DNA of 11,706 nucleotides, taken from NCBI GenBank assembly GCA_030688705.1, contig JAUYJH010000130.1, positions 1-11,706 of the forward strand. Reading direction: 5' to 3'. Origin of the DNA: Deltaproteobacteria bacterium (GTDB lineage: Bacteria > UBA10199 > SPLOWO2-01-44-7). Shown here piece by piece: positions 1 to 6,260 of the stretch (within the stretch, counting starts at the first letter, position 1; every line of letters begins with the position of its first letter). A model generated the notes under the pieces. That model ran no database searches. It was not told the DNA's origin and worked only from the letters and a program-made list of their open reading frames with translations. The position numbers and the translations under genes were made by a program.

Positions 1-194
1 GAGAGAAAATACCGCTGGGCCTAATCCTTTGTGCCGAGAAATCGGGTAACCACGTTGAGTTATTGCAGTTGGAAAAAAGCGGCATTCGGGTCGCACAGTA
101 TTTGACCGATCTTCCCTCCAAAAAATTGATTACACAAAAACTCCAAGAAGCAGTCGTTTTGGCCAAGGAACAGGCCCATAAAACTAAAAATTAA
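1..194 (+). CDS. DUF1016 / YhcG-type PDDEXK nuclease family protein, C-terminal fragment
   Basis: This is the 3' end of a gene that begins before the window. Reading from base 3 gives 63 codons and then TAA. The visible text includes PLGLILCAEKSGNHVELLQL, then GIRVAQYLTDLP, and ends in a Lys/Gln/Glu-rich helix. From memory of the family, a P-(I/L)-G-L-I-L-C strand followed by an ELLQL-type helix and a V-A-x-Y-L-T-x-L-P segment is typical of the C-terminal nuclease domain of DUF1016 (YhcG) proteins. These are PDDEXK-fold proteins often found near restriction-modification and mobile genes. The N-terminal domain and most of the catalytic core lie outside the window, so activity cannot be judged. 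It converges with apt, 46 bp away. Family assignment is fairly confident; the biological role is not known. Confidence 0.8.
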   Translation, partial: EKIPLGLILCAEKSGNHVELLQLEKSGIRVAQYLTDLPSKKLITQKLQEAVVLAKEQAHKTKN

Positions 195-230
195 AAGATG
201 CAGAAAACGTTAGCAAGGATTTGGCTTGGG

Positions 231-254
231 TGGTGCGGTATTAATACCGCACCA
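231..254. repeat. Perfect 24-bp palindrome between the convergent nuclease and apt genes
   Basis: TGGTGCGGTA and TACCGCACCA flank a central TTAA, giving a perfect dyad of 12 bp per half. As RNA it would form a 10-bp stem with a 4-nt loop on either strand. The right half contains the last apt codons and its stop (241-243 on the minus strand), so the palindrome covers the codons for the final L-V-R-Y. It sits between two converging genes, where a bidirectional transcript end would be expected. No U-tract follows on either side, so it is not a canonical intrinsic terminator. An RNA 3'-end stabiliser or a protein-binding site are other options. Confidence 0.75.
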
Positions 255-765
255 AACTAAAAATATCGCGGCCGGGGAGTTTTTTGCGGCCTTCCAAAAA
301 TCCAAGTTCCACCACAAAGGCACACTCCAGCACATGAGCCCCCTGTTTTTCTAACAGTCTGCAAGTCGCATTGGCCGTGCCGCCGGTGGCTAAAAGATCA
401 TCGATCACCACCACCCTTTGGCCTTTGTGCACGGCATCGACGTGCATCTCCACCGTGGCACTCCCGTATTCCAGATCATAAGATTCTTGCACCGTTTTGT
501 AAGGCAACTTGCCCACCTTGCGGACCGGCACAAAAGAGGCCCCAAGTTCATAAGCCAGCGGGGCGCCAAAAATAAAACCGCGCGATTCAATGCCGACAAA
601 GACATCGACTTTTTTTCCGCTGTACCGTTCGGCAAAAGCATCGACCACTTTTTTAAAAACCTGCGGATCTTGCAAGATGGGGGTAATGTCTTTAAAAATA
701 ATTCCGGGTTTTGGAAAATCGGGGATGTCGCGGATTTTGGATTTTAGAAGTTGGTCGATGTTCAT
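241..765 (-). CDS. apt: Adenine phosphoribosyltransferase
   Basis: A 174-aa cytosolic enzyme of purine salvage that makes AMP and pyrophosphate from adenine and PRPP; the length is normal for the family. The N-terminal FPKPGIIFKDITP (17-29) is the typical Apt signature. RKVGKLP (82-88) is the flexible catalytic loop. VVVIDDLLATGGTA (118-131) is the PRPP-binding loop with the paired acidic residues D122 and D123. No key residue is missing. The ATG start is supported by a GGGGAG Shine-Dalgarno 6-7 nt upstream. It is the last gene of the surE-pcm-lipoprotein-apt unit, 72 nt after the lipoprotein stop, with a hairpin repeat between. Its stop codon lies in a perfect palindrome. Identification is very secure. 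Confidence 0.97.
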   Translation of the reverse strand: MNIDQLLKSKIRDIPDFPKPGIIFKDITPILQDPQVFKKVVDAFAERYSGKKVDVFVGIESRGFIFGAPLAYELGASFVPVRKVGKLPYKTVQESYDLEYGSATVEMHVDAVHKGQRVVVIDDLLATGGTANATCRLLEKQGAHVLECAFVVELGFLEGRKKLPGRDIFSLVRY

Positions 766-785
766 AAGTTTCTCCCCTCACCCCA

Positions 786-833
786 CCCCTCTCCTCCTTC
801 GACTCCGCTCAGGACAGGCTCCAGGGGAGAGGG
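786..833. repeat. Imperfect hairpin repeat between the lipoprotein gene and apt
   Basis: CCCTCTCC (787-794) pairs with GGAGAGGG (826-833). The roughly 31-nt loop holds a CTTCGACTCCGCTCAGGA segment followed by a CAGGCT end. The same C-rich/G-rich arm pattern continues toward apt (CCCCTCACCCCACCCC), so the minus-strand G-rich tract merges with the apt ribosome-binding site. From memory, the loop sequence resembles dispersed repeats common in environmental deltaproteobacterial and related genomes, which suggests a nested repeat insertion. It lies inside the operon gap and could attenuate or process the transcript before apt. No strong U-tract follows. Confidence 0.6.
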
Positions 834-837
834 AGAT

Positions 838-1614
838 CTAATTTGCCGGTAAAAAAAACATCGGGTTTCTGGCCTTCTCCCCTTCCCGCACTTCAAAATG
901 AAGATGCGAGCCGGTGGCCCGCCCCGTGCGGCCCACATGCCCGATCACATCCCCTTTTTTGATCTTTTGCCCCTCTTTAACCCCGTTTTTTTTATTGTGC
1001 GCATAGGCGGTGAAAAAATCGTCTTTGTGGCGAATCAAAATCAGGTTCCCATACCCGCGCATGGAGCCGGCATAGACAATCTTGCCGCTGTCCGCCGCGC
1101 GAATGGGGGTCCCCGAAGCGGCCCTGATATCGATGCCGTCATGACGTCTGCCGTGCCGCACACCAAACGGCGACATAACCGCCCCGCCGACCGGCCATAT
1201 GAATCGGCCATGATCGGTGTAAATGCCCTCTTTTGTTTTTTTACCCTTTCCACCAATCACTTTTCTCCCCGTTCTTGCTGGGGTTTCTTTGAGAGACTCC
1301 GCGATTTCGTCTTCAAACGGAAGTTTTTTATAGCGATTGTCTTTTTTGGAGGGAATGTAGAGTTTTTCTCCGGGGACCAGTTTCTGATTCATCTGTTGGA
1401 TGTTATTCATCTCTGCCATGTCCTGAAGTTCCACACCGTATGCTTTGGACACCCAAACGAGTGTCTCCCCTTTGCGAACCCGGTGAAACGCGCCGCGGGA
1501 GTCGTAAGAGGTGGAACAAGCAACCAAAGACAACAACAGGACTATGGACCAAAAACTCTTTTTAGTTTTTAGGTCCTTTGTCCACTGTCCATTGTCCTTG
1601 GTCCGACAGTTCAT
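838..1614 (-). CDS. LysM / M23 peptidase outer-membrane lipoprotein (NlpD-like)
   Basis: A 258-aa cell-wall protein. After a charged N-terminus a hydrophobic segment ends in the lipobox LVAC (Cys33). The residue after Cys is Ser, which fits outer-membrane sorting. A LysM peptidoglycan-binding domain covers about 43-88. A linker rich in Lys/Gly leads to an M23 (LytM) domain from about 137. H158 and D162 (HDGID) and H239 match the zinc ligands; H205 (AYAH) and H237 (first His of HLHFE) match the catalytic His residues, so the site looks intact. The ATG at 1614 overlaps the pcm stop as ATGA, with an AAGGGTGG Shine-Dalgarno upstream. A longer GTG reading to 1677 exists but is less likely. The position after surE-pcm matches nlpD. 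Endopeptidase or amidase-regulating activity are both possible; the intact site favours enzyme activity. Confidence 0.9.
   Translation of the reverse strand: MNCRTKDNGQWTKDLKTKKSFWSIVLLLSLVACSTSYDSRGAFHRVRKGETLVWVSKAYGVELQDMAEMNNIQQMNQKLVPGEKLYIPSKKDNRYKKLPFEDEIAESLKETPARTGRKVIGGKGKKTKEGIYTDHGRFIWPVGGAVMSPFGVRHGRRHDGIDIRAASGTPIRAADSGKIVYAGSMRGYGNLILIRHKDDFFTAYAHNKKNGVKEGQKIKKGDVIGHVGRTGRATGSHLHFEVREGEKARNPMFFLPAN
1546..1604. repeat. Hairpin plus GTCC-N3 tandem repeat inside the lipoprotein signal region
   Basis: On the + strand, GGACCAAAAACT (1546-1557) pairs with AGTTTTTAGGTCC (1564-1576) with a single A bulge. From 1573 to 1604 the sequence runs as four 7-bp units of GTCCNNN plus a final GTCC. 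Read in the lipoprotein frame, these repeats encode the unusual hydrophilic n-region (residues about 4-14, R-T-K-D-N-G-Q-W-T-K-D) and reach into the start of the hydrophobic core. This looks like a repeat captured into coding sequence. Confidence 0.6.
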
Positions 1615-2258
1615 TTCCACCCTTCTTTGCCAATCAATTTTACAAACCGGCATCCCGATAAAACTTCGGTTGTCCACTCATTCCCCTTGCGCCGCACAAG
1701 GCACAACTTCTGGCTTTCTTCGGGCCCCACAGGTATCACCATCCGCCCGCCATCCGTCAACTGCGTTTTCAGGGCGACAGGAATCTCGGGCCCCGAGGCG
1801 GTTACAATGATGGCATCAAACGGCGCCTCCTCCGGCCAGCCGAGCGTCCCATCCCCCATTCTGAATTCCACATTGTTAGTGCTCATCCGATAGAGCTGTT
1901 TGCGCGCGTTGAGAGAGAGCGATTGGATTCTCTCGATGGTAAAAACTTTTTTTGCCAATTTGCAAAGGACCGCCGTCTGATAACCGGAGCCGGTGCCGAT
2001 TTCCAAAACTTTTTCGGTCCCTTTAAGATCCAAAGCCTGCGTCATAAGCCCGACAATAAGAGGCTGCGAAATAGTTTGTCCCCTGCCGATGGTCATCGGC
2101 CGGTCCATATAGGCCTGATCTTGCATCCCCTTCTCGACAAAAAGATGCCGCGGCAGACTCCCCATGACCTTCAACACTTTTGGGTCGCGGACTCCTCCGG
2201 GAAGGAGCTGTTCTTCCACCATTCTTTTGCGGGCAACGCGATAGTCTAAAGTTTCCAC
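1611..2258 (-). CDS. pcm: Protein-L-isoaspartate O-methyltransferase
   Basis: A 215-aa SAM-dependent methyltransferase that repairs isoaspartyl residues in aged proteins in the cytosol. GRGQTISQP (58-66) is the family signature for substrate contact. VLEIGTGSGYQTAVL (84-98) is motif I for SAM binding. GDGTLGWPEEAPFDAIIVTA (135-154) carries the following acidic and strand motifs. The length is normal. The start is GTG at 2258; an internal ATG at residue 13 is an alternative, but N-terminal sequence of the D-Y-x-x-A-R-x-R-M-V-E-E-Q type is usual for deltaproteobacterial-like Pcm, so GTG is preferred. It overlaps the surE end by 13 nt and the lipoprotein start by 4 nt, which points to translational coupling. 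Identification is very secure. Confidence 0.96.
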   Translation of the reverse strand: METLDYRVARKRMVEEQLLPGGVRDPKVLKVMGSLPRHLFVEKGMQDQAYMDRPMTIGRGQTISQPLIVGLMTQALDLKGTEKVLEIGTGSGYQTAVLCKLAKKVFTIERIQSLSLNARKQLYRMSTNNVEFRMGDGTLGWPEEAPFDAIIVTASGPEIPVALKTQLTDGGRMVIPVGPEESQKLCLVRRKGNEWTTEVLSGCRFVKLIGKEGWK

Positions 2259-3013
2259 GTGCGCAGGGATTCCAGATATTCATGCTCAGTGAGATTCACG
2301 CGAATAGGCGTGATGGAGACAAAATTGGACAAAACAGCGTTACAATCTGATTCGAGAATGTCTTCAAAACCATGCTCGTCGCCCCCGATCCAGTAATATT
2401 TTCTGCCGCGGGGATCGATCCTTTCGGCGATAATGTCGCCGTAATTTCTCTTTCCCTGCTTGGTGTATTGATACCCCTTGACCTGTTTCAACGACACGTT
2501 GGGAACATTGACATTCAGGATGACCCCCGAGGGGAGGCCTTTTTCCAGGACCCGTTTGACCAAACGGAGCGCAAAATGAGCCGCGGTCTCAAAATGAAAG
2601 TCGTCGCGTCCCATCAGTGAAACGGCGATAGAAGGGATTCCCATGAGACCCCCCTCGACCGCCGCCGAAACGGTGCCGGAATAATGGACATCATCACCCA
2701 GATTGGCCCCTTTGTTGATGCCGGAGACAATTAAATCGGGGGCTCTCGGCAACAGTTCCTTGACCCCCAAGGTAATGCAATCGGTTGGGGTGCCATCCAC
2801 CGCATACACATCGGGTTTGATTTTTTTGGCCCTTAAAGGGCGATGAAGGGTCAGCGAATGACTGGCTGCGGAACGCTCCTGATCGGGGGCCACGGTGACC
2901 ACGGTACCGAGGCCTTTAAGTTTTTTGGCGAGGATCTTGATCCCCTCGGAATAAAACCCGTCGTCGTTGGAGACGAGGATGAGGGGGCGTTTTTTGGGAA
3001 AGGATGGAGTCAC
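2246..3013 (-). CDS. surE: 5'/3'-nucleotidase SurE
   Basis: A 255-aa metal-dependent nucleoside monophosphate phosphatase, linked in other bacteria to stationary-phase survival. The N-terminal LILVSNDDG (11-19) gives the metal ligands D17 and D18. APDQERSAAS (42-51) gives S48. VSGINKGANLGDD (96-108) gives N100. VDGTPTDC (72-79) is another family block. All expected ligands are present. The start is GTG at 3013, with AAAGGT about 7 nt upstream; the nearby ATG at 3017 is out of frame. It is the first gene of the minus-strand operon and overlaps pcm by 13 nt. The gap upstream carries a MITE-like element. A promoter must lie in or near that gap, or transcription comes from the 913-aa gene; neither can be shown. 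Confidence 0.97.
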   Translation of the reverse strand: MTPSFPKKRPLILVSNDDGFYSEGIKILAKKLKGLGTVVTVAPDQERSAASHSLTLHRPLRAKKIKPDVYAVDGTPTDCITLGVKELLPRAPDLIVSGINKGANLGDDVHYSGTVSAAVEGGLMGIPSIAVSLMGRDDFHFETAAHFALRLVKRVLEKGLPSGVILNVNVPNVSLKQVKGYQYTKQGKRNYGDIIAERIDPRGRKYYWIGGDEHGFEDILESDCNAVLSNFVSITPIRVNLTEHEYLESLRTWKL

Positions 3014-3050
3014 GCATGACCTTTTAACAGAGACAAGCCCTGGAAGAAAC

Positions 3051-3157
3051 CCTAAAAATCGGTAGTGGGTCAGTTTGAGTTGTCATCCCCGTGAAAACGG
3101 GGATCCCGAGATTCCCGCTTCCGCGGGAATGACAAACTGACCCACTTCCTAAAAATC
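3051..3157. mobile_element. MITE-like cruciform element with a 10-bp flanking direct repeat
   Basis: The core (3061-3147) has outer arms AGTGGGTCAGTTTG (3064-3077) and CAAACTGACCCACT (3133-3146), perfectly inverted over 14 bp. Inside are two 8-bp-stem, 4-nt-loop hairpins: 3085-3104 (ATCCCCGT/ACGGGGAT) and 3111-3130 (ATTCCCGC/GCGGGAAT). The two hairpins are also imperfect inverted copies of each other, so the whole can fold into a cross. CCTAAAAATC occurs exactly at 3051-3060 and 3148-3157, immediately outside the element, as expected for a target-site duplication. It encodes no protein, so any mobility would need a transposase in trans. It lies between the 913-aa gene and surE. On the minus strand a TTTTT follows the stem within a few bases, so it may also terminate the upstream gene. 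Confidence 0.75.
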
Positions 3158-3167
3158 ACTCTGACGG

Positions 3168-5909
3168 TTATTCACTCCAAGCGGGATCCAATTGGGCCAT
3201 AACAATGCCCGCTTCTCCAAGAACATCGGTGATGGCTTGCGCGTTCAAGGCGACTTCGTTCTTATAGTGGGCGAAACGCTGCGGATGTTCTGTTCGCATC
3301 ATATGCGTGAAAGCGGTGTCGTTCATGAGGCCCGCCAAAATTCTGGCTTTGGCGGATGGGGTTTTTTGATGCTTCTCATAAAGGGCATCAATGCGTTTCA
3401 TGTCTCCTTCCCGCACATAGCCGGTTGAGAGAAAATGAGCGAGTCGATTTTCAATGAGACCGTTTCGTTTTTTATTGCTCACAACACGCTCCCTTTCCAA
3501 CAGTTTTTCCTGGCTTTGCTGCCTCTCTTTGATTCTCTTTTCCATGGAGAGATCGACCATCGCATTTTTGGCCAACATCGCATCGGGCTCTCCGGTTGTC
3601 AGCGACATAATGGGACTATAAAGCAATCCCATAAAAATCATCCCGGGCATATACAAATGGAACGCAGTATAGTCCAAGACACCCCCTTTTAAACGGGAAA
3701 GGAATGGAGGAGCAAAGGTCATATTCAATCCCCGCGTAAAATAACTCTTTGTCGCGTCCTTGACCCACATTTCAGGGTCCACATATCCAAAGAAGGCATT
3801 CATGAGAATATTGGTGGGAAGGGAAAAAAACGTGGCCCCCACAAATGTAAAAGACCCGATGGCCCGCCCGCGTCCCCCGGCCGTTCCCTGTCGGGCTGTC
3901 CTTGCGAGAATCTTTAAAAATTGCGGACGGTATTCCGGATCATCCGTTTTGAATTCCAAATCGTGCAGACTTTTTGTGCTTCCCGGGTCCACTTGAACAG
4001 CCACATCCTCCACCGGTGTTAATTTAAACAATATTTGCGGCGGCTTCAGAGGATTTTCAAGGCCAATGCGCAAGGTCCGGTCTTTAACCGCATCGATAAA
4101 CGCGTCCGCGTCAAGAGAACCAAGCCCTCCCTCTCCATGAAGAGCTTTCATAATGGAATCTGCCGCCACTTTGACGCGCACGAAGGATTTGTTTCCCGTA
4201 AGATATTTTTTATCAATTGCTTCGGCAACGGGAATGGCCTTCAGATGGGCCTCGTAAAAATCGAGCGGCATTTCCAACAGAACTTCTTTCTTCAGATTCT
4301 CCGGACTGCCGGAATCCCCCACTATTTTTTCAAGAACCGCCCGTGAAACAGCAACCGTTGGGGCGCTTACCAAACGCCCCGCATATTGTTTGTCTCCCGC
4401 AATGCCGGAAAGGGCAGCCAGTTCTTCATGGGTGGGTTCATGATTTTGCGGCAGTTTTAAAGACACCGTTCCCGGCGTCGGTTCCACATGGCGCCTCCAA
4501 AACTTTCTGGCCAGAGGTGGAAGGCCAAACCACCCCGGCTTGTTGTAAAAGGCCCTTGAAACCTGGCTCAAAATTTCCTTTGCCGGCCCGGAAACCACAA
4601 CTTGAAAGCCGCCGTTTTTCTCCCAACTCCGATCATGGTTAATATCAAGCCCCTTTGTTTCTTTGATAACCCCTCTTTCCACTCTGATCGGACCGGCAAA
4701 TTGTCCGTTATCCGGGCTGGTCTCCATGCTCGCCGGCAATAATTCCAGATCTTTTTGCAAAATCAAAAGTGTCGGATATTTTCTCGATCGAAAGGCAATT
4801 CCTTTTTGCACCAGCCCATCGAGCTGGGGTGTCGCTTTAACGCGAGATTGCTTAATCAGCACTGTTTTAACGCCTTCTCTTCCTGAAACCTCCCGGTTCT
4901 TTACGGTTGTTGCCGAAGAAGAGGTAATAGAGACCCTCAACCCCGCATCATGAAGCCCCTTCAATTTTTTGGCCATTCGCTTCAGGTCTTTATAATGGAG
5001 TTCCTGCGTGTATTGACCCTCTGCTTGGTCGGGCAACTCCTTAAAGTTATTCCGCATCTTTTTGTCCGCCAAATGCTCCGCCGTTGTCGTGAATGTTAAG
5101 GAACCCCTTCCCTTTTCGAGCAATGTTTTCACATTGTCCGGGTTTGCTCTGTGAAATCTCCCTTCCGAAACAATAAATGCGTCGTGTTCCGTTTGGCGCC
5201 GCATGGAGATTCGTTTGAAAAAAGGACCGGATAGAACAAAAGGAAGAAAGGCGATGGTACTCCAAATTGGAGAAAAAAGTCCCCAAACGGCATTCTTCGC
5301 GACAAAGAAGGGTGTGTTAAAGGTTAAAGCCCCCATTGTGAAACCGTTTCGTAAAATTTGTGGCAGGCTGAATTCAACGACATTCATAAAAGCATAAAAA
5401 GAATACCAAAATGCCGTCCATCGAGCGGCCGTGGAGAAAAGGGCATTTCCAGGAGCCAACATGTTTTTTCTGTATTCCTTGGTAATCATGAAAAATGAGG
5501 CAGACAGCAATGCGGCTCCCAGAAACAGGGATAAACCACCCTGTACTTCAGGGGAAACATCTGCAAACCCAAAAAGATGAAGGGCGGAATTGACGGCAAT
5601 ATCTGGGTTTGAAATGGTATCAACGGCCAGCTTAAACGTTGTGGGGTCATCAACCCCTCCCAGCCGCCAACCCGTTGCCGGACCGTGAACCCCCTCTGCA
5701 AAGGCTCTCGCGGCAACTTCCAGAGGAACCGCTGAATCCCTTAAAGAGTCGGCCAAAGGGGAATCCCGCAGTGCTTCCATCAAAGAGGCGTTTATTGCCC
5801 CCTGATTTACGGCACCACTTTCTGTTGCGGCGAGAAGTTCCCCTGAATTGGGGAGTCCTGCTGTGACGGTATGCACCAGCGGCGGTAGAATAGGTATTCC
5901 CGTTGTCAT
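3168..5909 (-). CDS. Large hypothetical membrane protein, 913 aa
   Basis: I do not recognise this protein. The N-terminus is not a signal peptide; residues 20-75 are Ala/Ser/Glu-rich with a small internal duplication (LRDS-PLADS-LRDS). Three hydrophobic segments follow at about 122-142, 160-181 and 207-229. Then comes a soluble middle of about 450 residues, two more hydrophobic stretches at about 683-708 and 745-770, and a charged C-terminal helical region (780-850) rich in Lys/Arg/Glu/Gln that may form a coiled coil. The middle has several short strand-turn-helix units (about 378-394, 434-452, 516-532, 543-559, 575-592) that may be degenerate repeats. The ATG start has AAAGGA upstream and diverges from the 158-aa gene. 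Membrane location is likely; function is unknown. Confidence 0.85.
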   Translation of the reverse strand: MTTGIPILPPLVHTVTAGLPNSGELLAATESGAVNQGAINASLMEALRDSPLADSLRDSAVPLEVAARAFAEGVHGPATGWRLGGVDDPTTFKLAVDTISNPDIAVNSALHLFGFADVSPEVQGGLSLFLGAALLSASFFMITKEYRKNMLAPGNALFSTAARWTAFWYSFYAFMNVVEFSLPQILRNGFTMGALTFNTPFFVAKNAVWGLFSPIWSTIAFLPFVLSGPFFKRISMRRQTEHDAFIVSEGRFHRANPDNVKTLLEKGRGSLTFTTTAEHLADKKMRNNFKELPDQAEGQYTQELHYKDLKRMAKKLKGLHDAGLRVSITSSSATTVKNREVSGREGVKTVLIKQSRVKATPQLDGLVQKGIAFRSRKYPTLLILQKDLELLPASMETSPDNGQFAGPIRVERGVIKETKGLDINHDRSWEKNGGFQVVVSGPAKEILSQVSRAFYNKPGWFGLPPLARKFWRRHVEPTPGTVSLKLPQNHEPTHEELAALSGIAGDKQYAGRLVSAPTVAVSRAVLEKIVGDSGSPENLKKEVLLEMPLDFYEAHLKAIPVAEAIDKKYLTGNKSFVRVKVAADSIMKALHGEGGLGSLDADAFIDAVKDRTLRIGLENPLKPPQILFKLTPVEDVAVQVDPGSTKSLHDLEFKTDDPEYRPQFLKILARTARQGTAGGRGRAIGSFTFVGATFFSLPTNILMNAFFGYVDPEMWVKDATKSYFTRGLNMTFAPPFLSRLKGGVLDYTAFHLYMPGMIFMGLLYSPIMSLTTGEPDAMLAKNAMVDLSMEKRIKERQQSQEKLLERERVVSNKKRNGLIENRLAHFLSTGYVREGDMKRIDALYEKHQKTPSAKARILAGLMNDTAFTHMMRTEHPQRFAHYKNEVALNAQAITDVLGEAGIVMAQLDPAWSE

Positions 5910-5964
5910 TTTGTTTTCCTTTTCTTTTTTTCCGGTCTCTCATTTCGGTTATCGCCACACAACC

Positions 5965-6135
5965 AAAATAGTTGCTTCGTTTTTAAATTTTTTTTTGTGC
6001 GAAAAATGAGTCACTGTGTCACTTCACAACACACAAAGGGGAAATGGAAAAAATAAAATAGTTGATTTATCAATGAGTTATATGTCATAGCTTTTGGCCT
6101 TGGTTTTGCAAAAGACTCCGTTCATGCAACTATTT
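5965..6135. repeat. Three copies of an AAATAGTTG(C) motif, possible operator
   Basis: AAAATAGTTG occurs at 5965-5974 and again at 6055-6064 in the same orientation. GCAACTATTT at 6126-6135 is the inverted copy, matching AAATAGTTGC of the first copy over 10 bases. I noticed no other copy in the window. Two copies lie upstream of the sigma54-like element and one just downstream of the expected transcription start. This placement fits a regulator-binding site, but short A/T-rich repeats can arise by chance in such a region. Confidence 0.4.
6094..6110 (+). promoter_or_regulatory. Candidate sigma54 (RpoN) promoter for the 158-aa/566-aa unit
   Basis: TTGGCCTTGGTTTTGCA fits the sigma54 pattern of GG, ten bases, GC: GG at 6096-6097 and GC at 6108-6109. 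The -24 block reads TTGGC and the -12 block TTGCA, close to consensus, with mismatches only in the less conserved bases after the -24 block. Transcription would start near 6120 and give a leader of about 140 nt. No clear sigma70 alternative is visible on the + strand. This rests on motif match only. Confidence 0.4.
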
Positions 6136-6195
6136 GAAATTTCAGCGATTTACCGGCTCCAAAAAAATTTTCAAAAAATCACGCAACTTTTCTGC

Positions 6196-6223
6196 CCCTC
6201 TGCCGACAGCAGTTACGAGAGGG
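6196..6223 (+). promoter_or_regulatory. Hairpin in the predicted leader of the 158-aa gene
   Basis: CCCTCTGC (6196-6203) can pair with AGAGGG (6218-6223) and with an inner GCAG (6209-6212), giving a two-part stem with a small internal loop. It lies about 25 nt before the Shine-Dalgarno, so it could influence translation or transcript stability. The fold is short and could be incidental. Confidence 0.25.
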
Positions 6224-6260
6224 ACAAGATGGCCAATTTTTCAAAACCAAGGAGGCATTT

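Larger units (their letters stand above)
5910..6260. promoter_or_regulatory. Divergent AT-rich intergenic region
   Basis: This 351-bp gap separates the minus-strand 913-aa gene from the + strand 158-aa gene, so it should hold promoters for both. It contains long A/T tracts (for example 5981-5996), a sigma54-like element at 6094-6110, three copies of an AAATAGTTG motif, and a hairpin at 6196-6223. I see no convincing sigma70 -35/-10 pair for the minus-strand gene and no convincing ORF or structured RNA gene. Confidence 0.6.

Noticed and set aside
590..841. A + strand open frame running through the hairpin repeat
   Set aside because: It is antisense to apt and reads through repeat DNA; its C-terminal text is only translated repeat.
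898..1572. A 224-codon open frame on the + strand
   Set aside because: It lies antisense to the LysM/M23 lipoprotein gene, whose motifs are clear, and its translation shows no family motif.
1615..1677. A longer GTG start for the lipoprotein gene at 1677
   Set aside because: It would overlap pcm by 67 nt and put about 40 residues before the lipobox core. The ATG at 1614 has a 4-nt overlap and a ribosome-binding site.
3014..3060. A sigma70 promoter for surE
   Set aside because: I could not find a -35/-10 pair with acceptable match and spacing in this short stretch.
3085..3130. Two similar hairpins considered as a short CRISPR array
   Set aside because: There are only two units in inverted orientation without spacers, bounded by inverted arms and a target duplication, which fits a MITE-like element.
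4217..4642. A 141-codon + strand open frame
   Set aside because: It is fully antisense to the 913-aa gene, with Pro/Arg-rich translation typical of a shadow frame.
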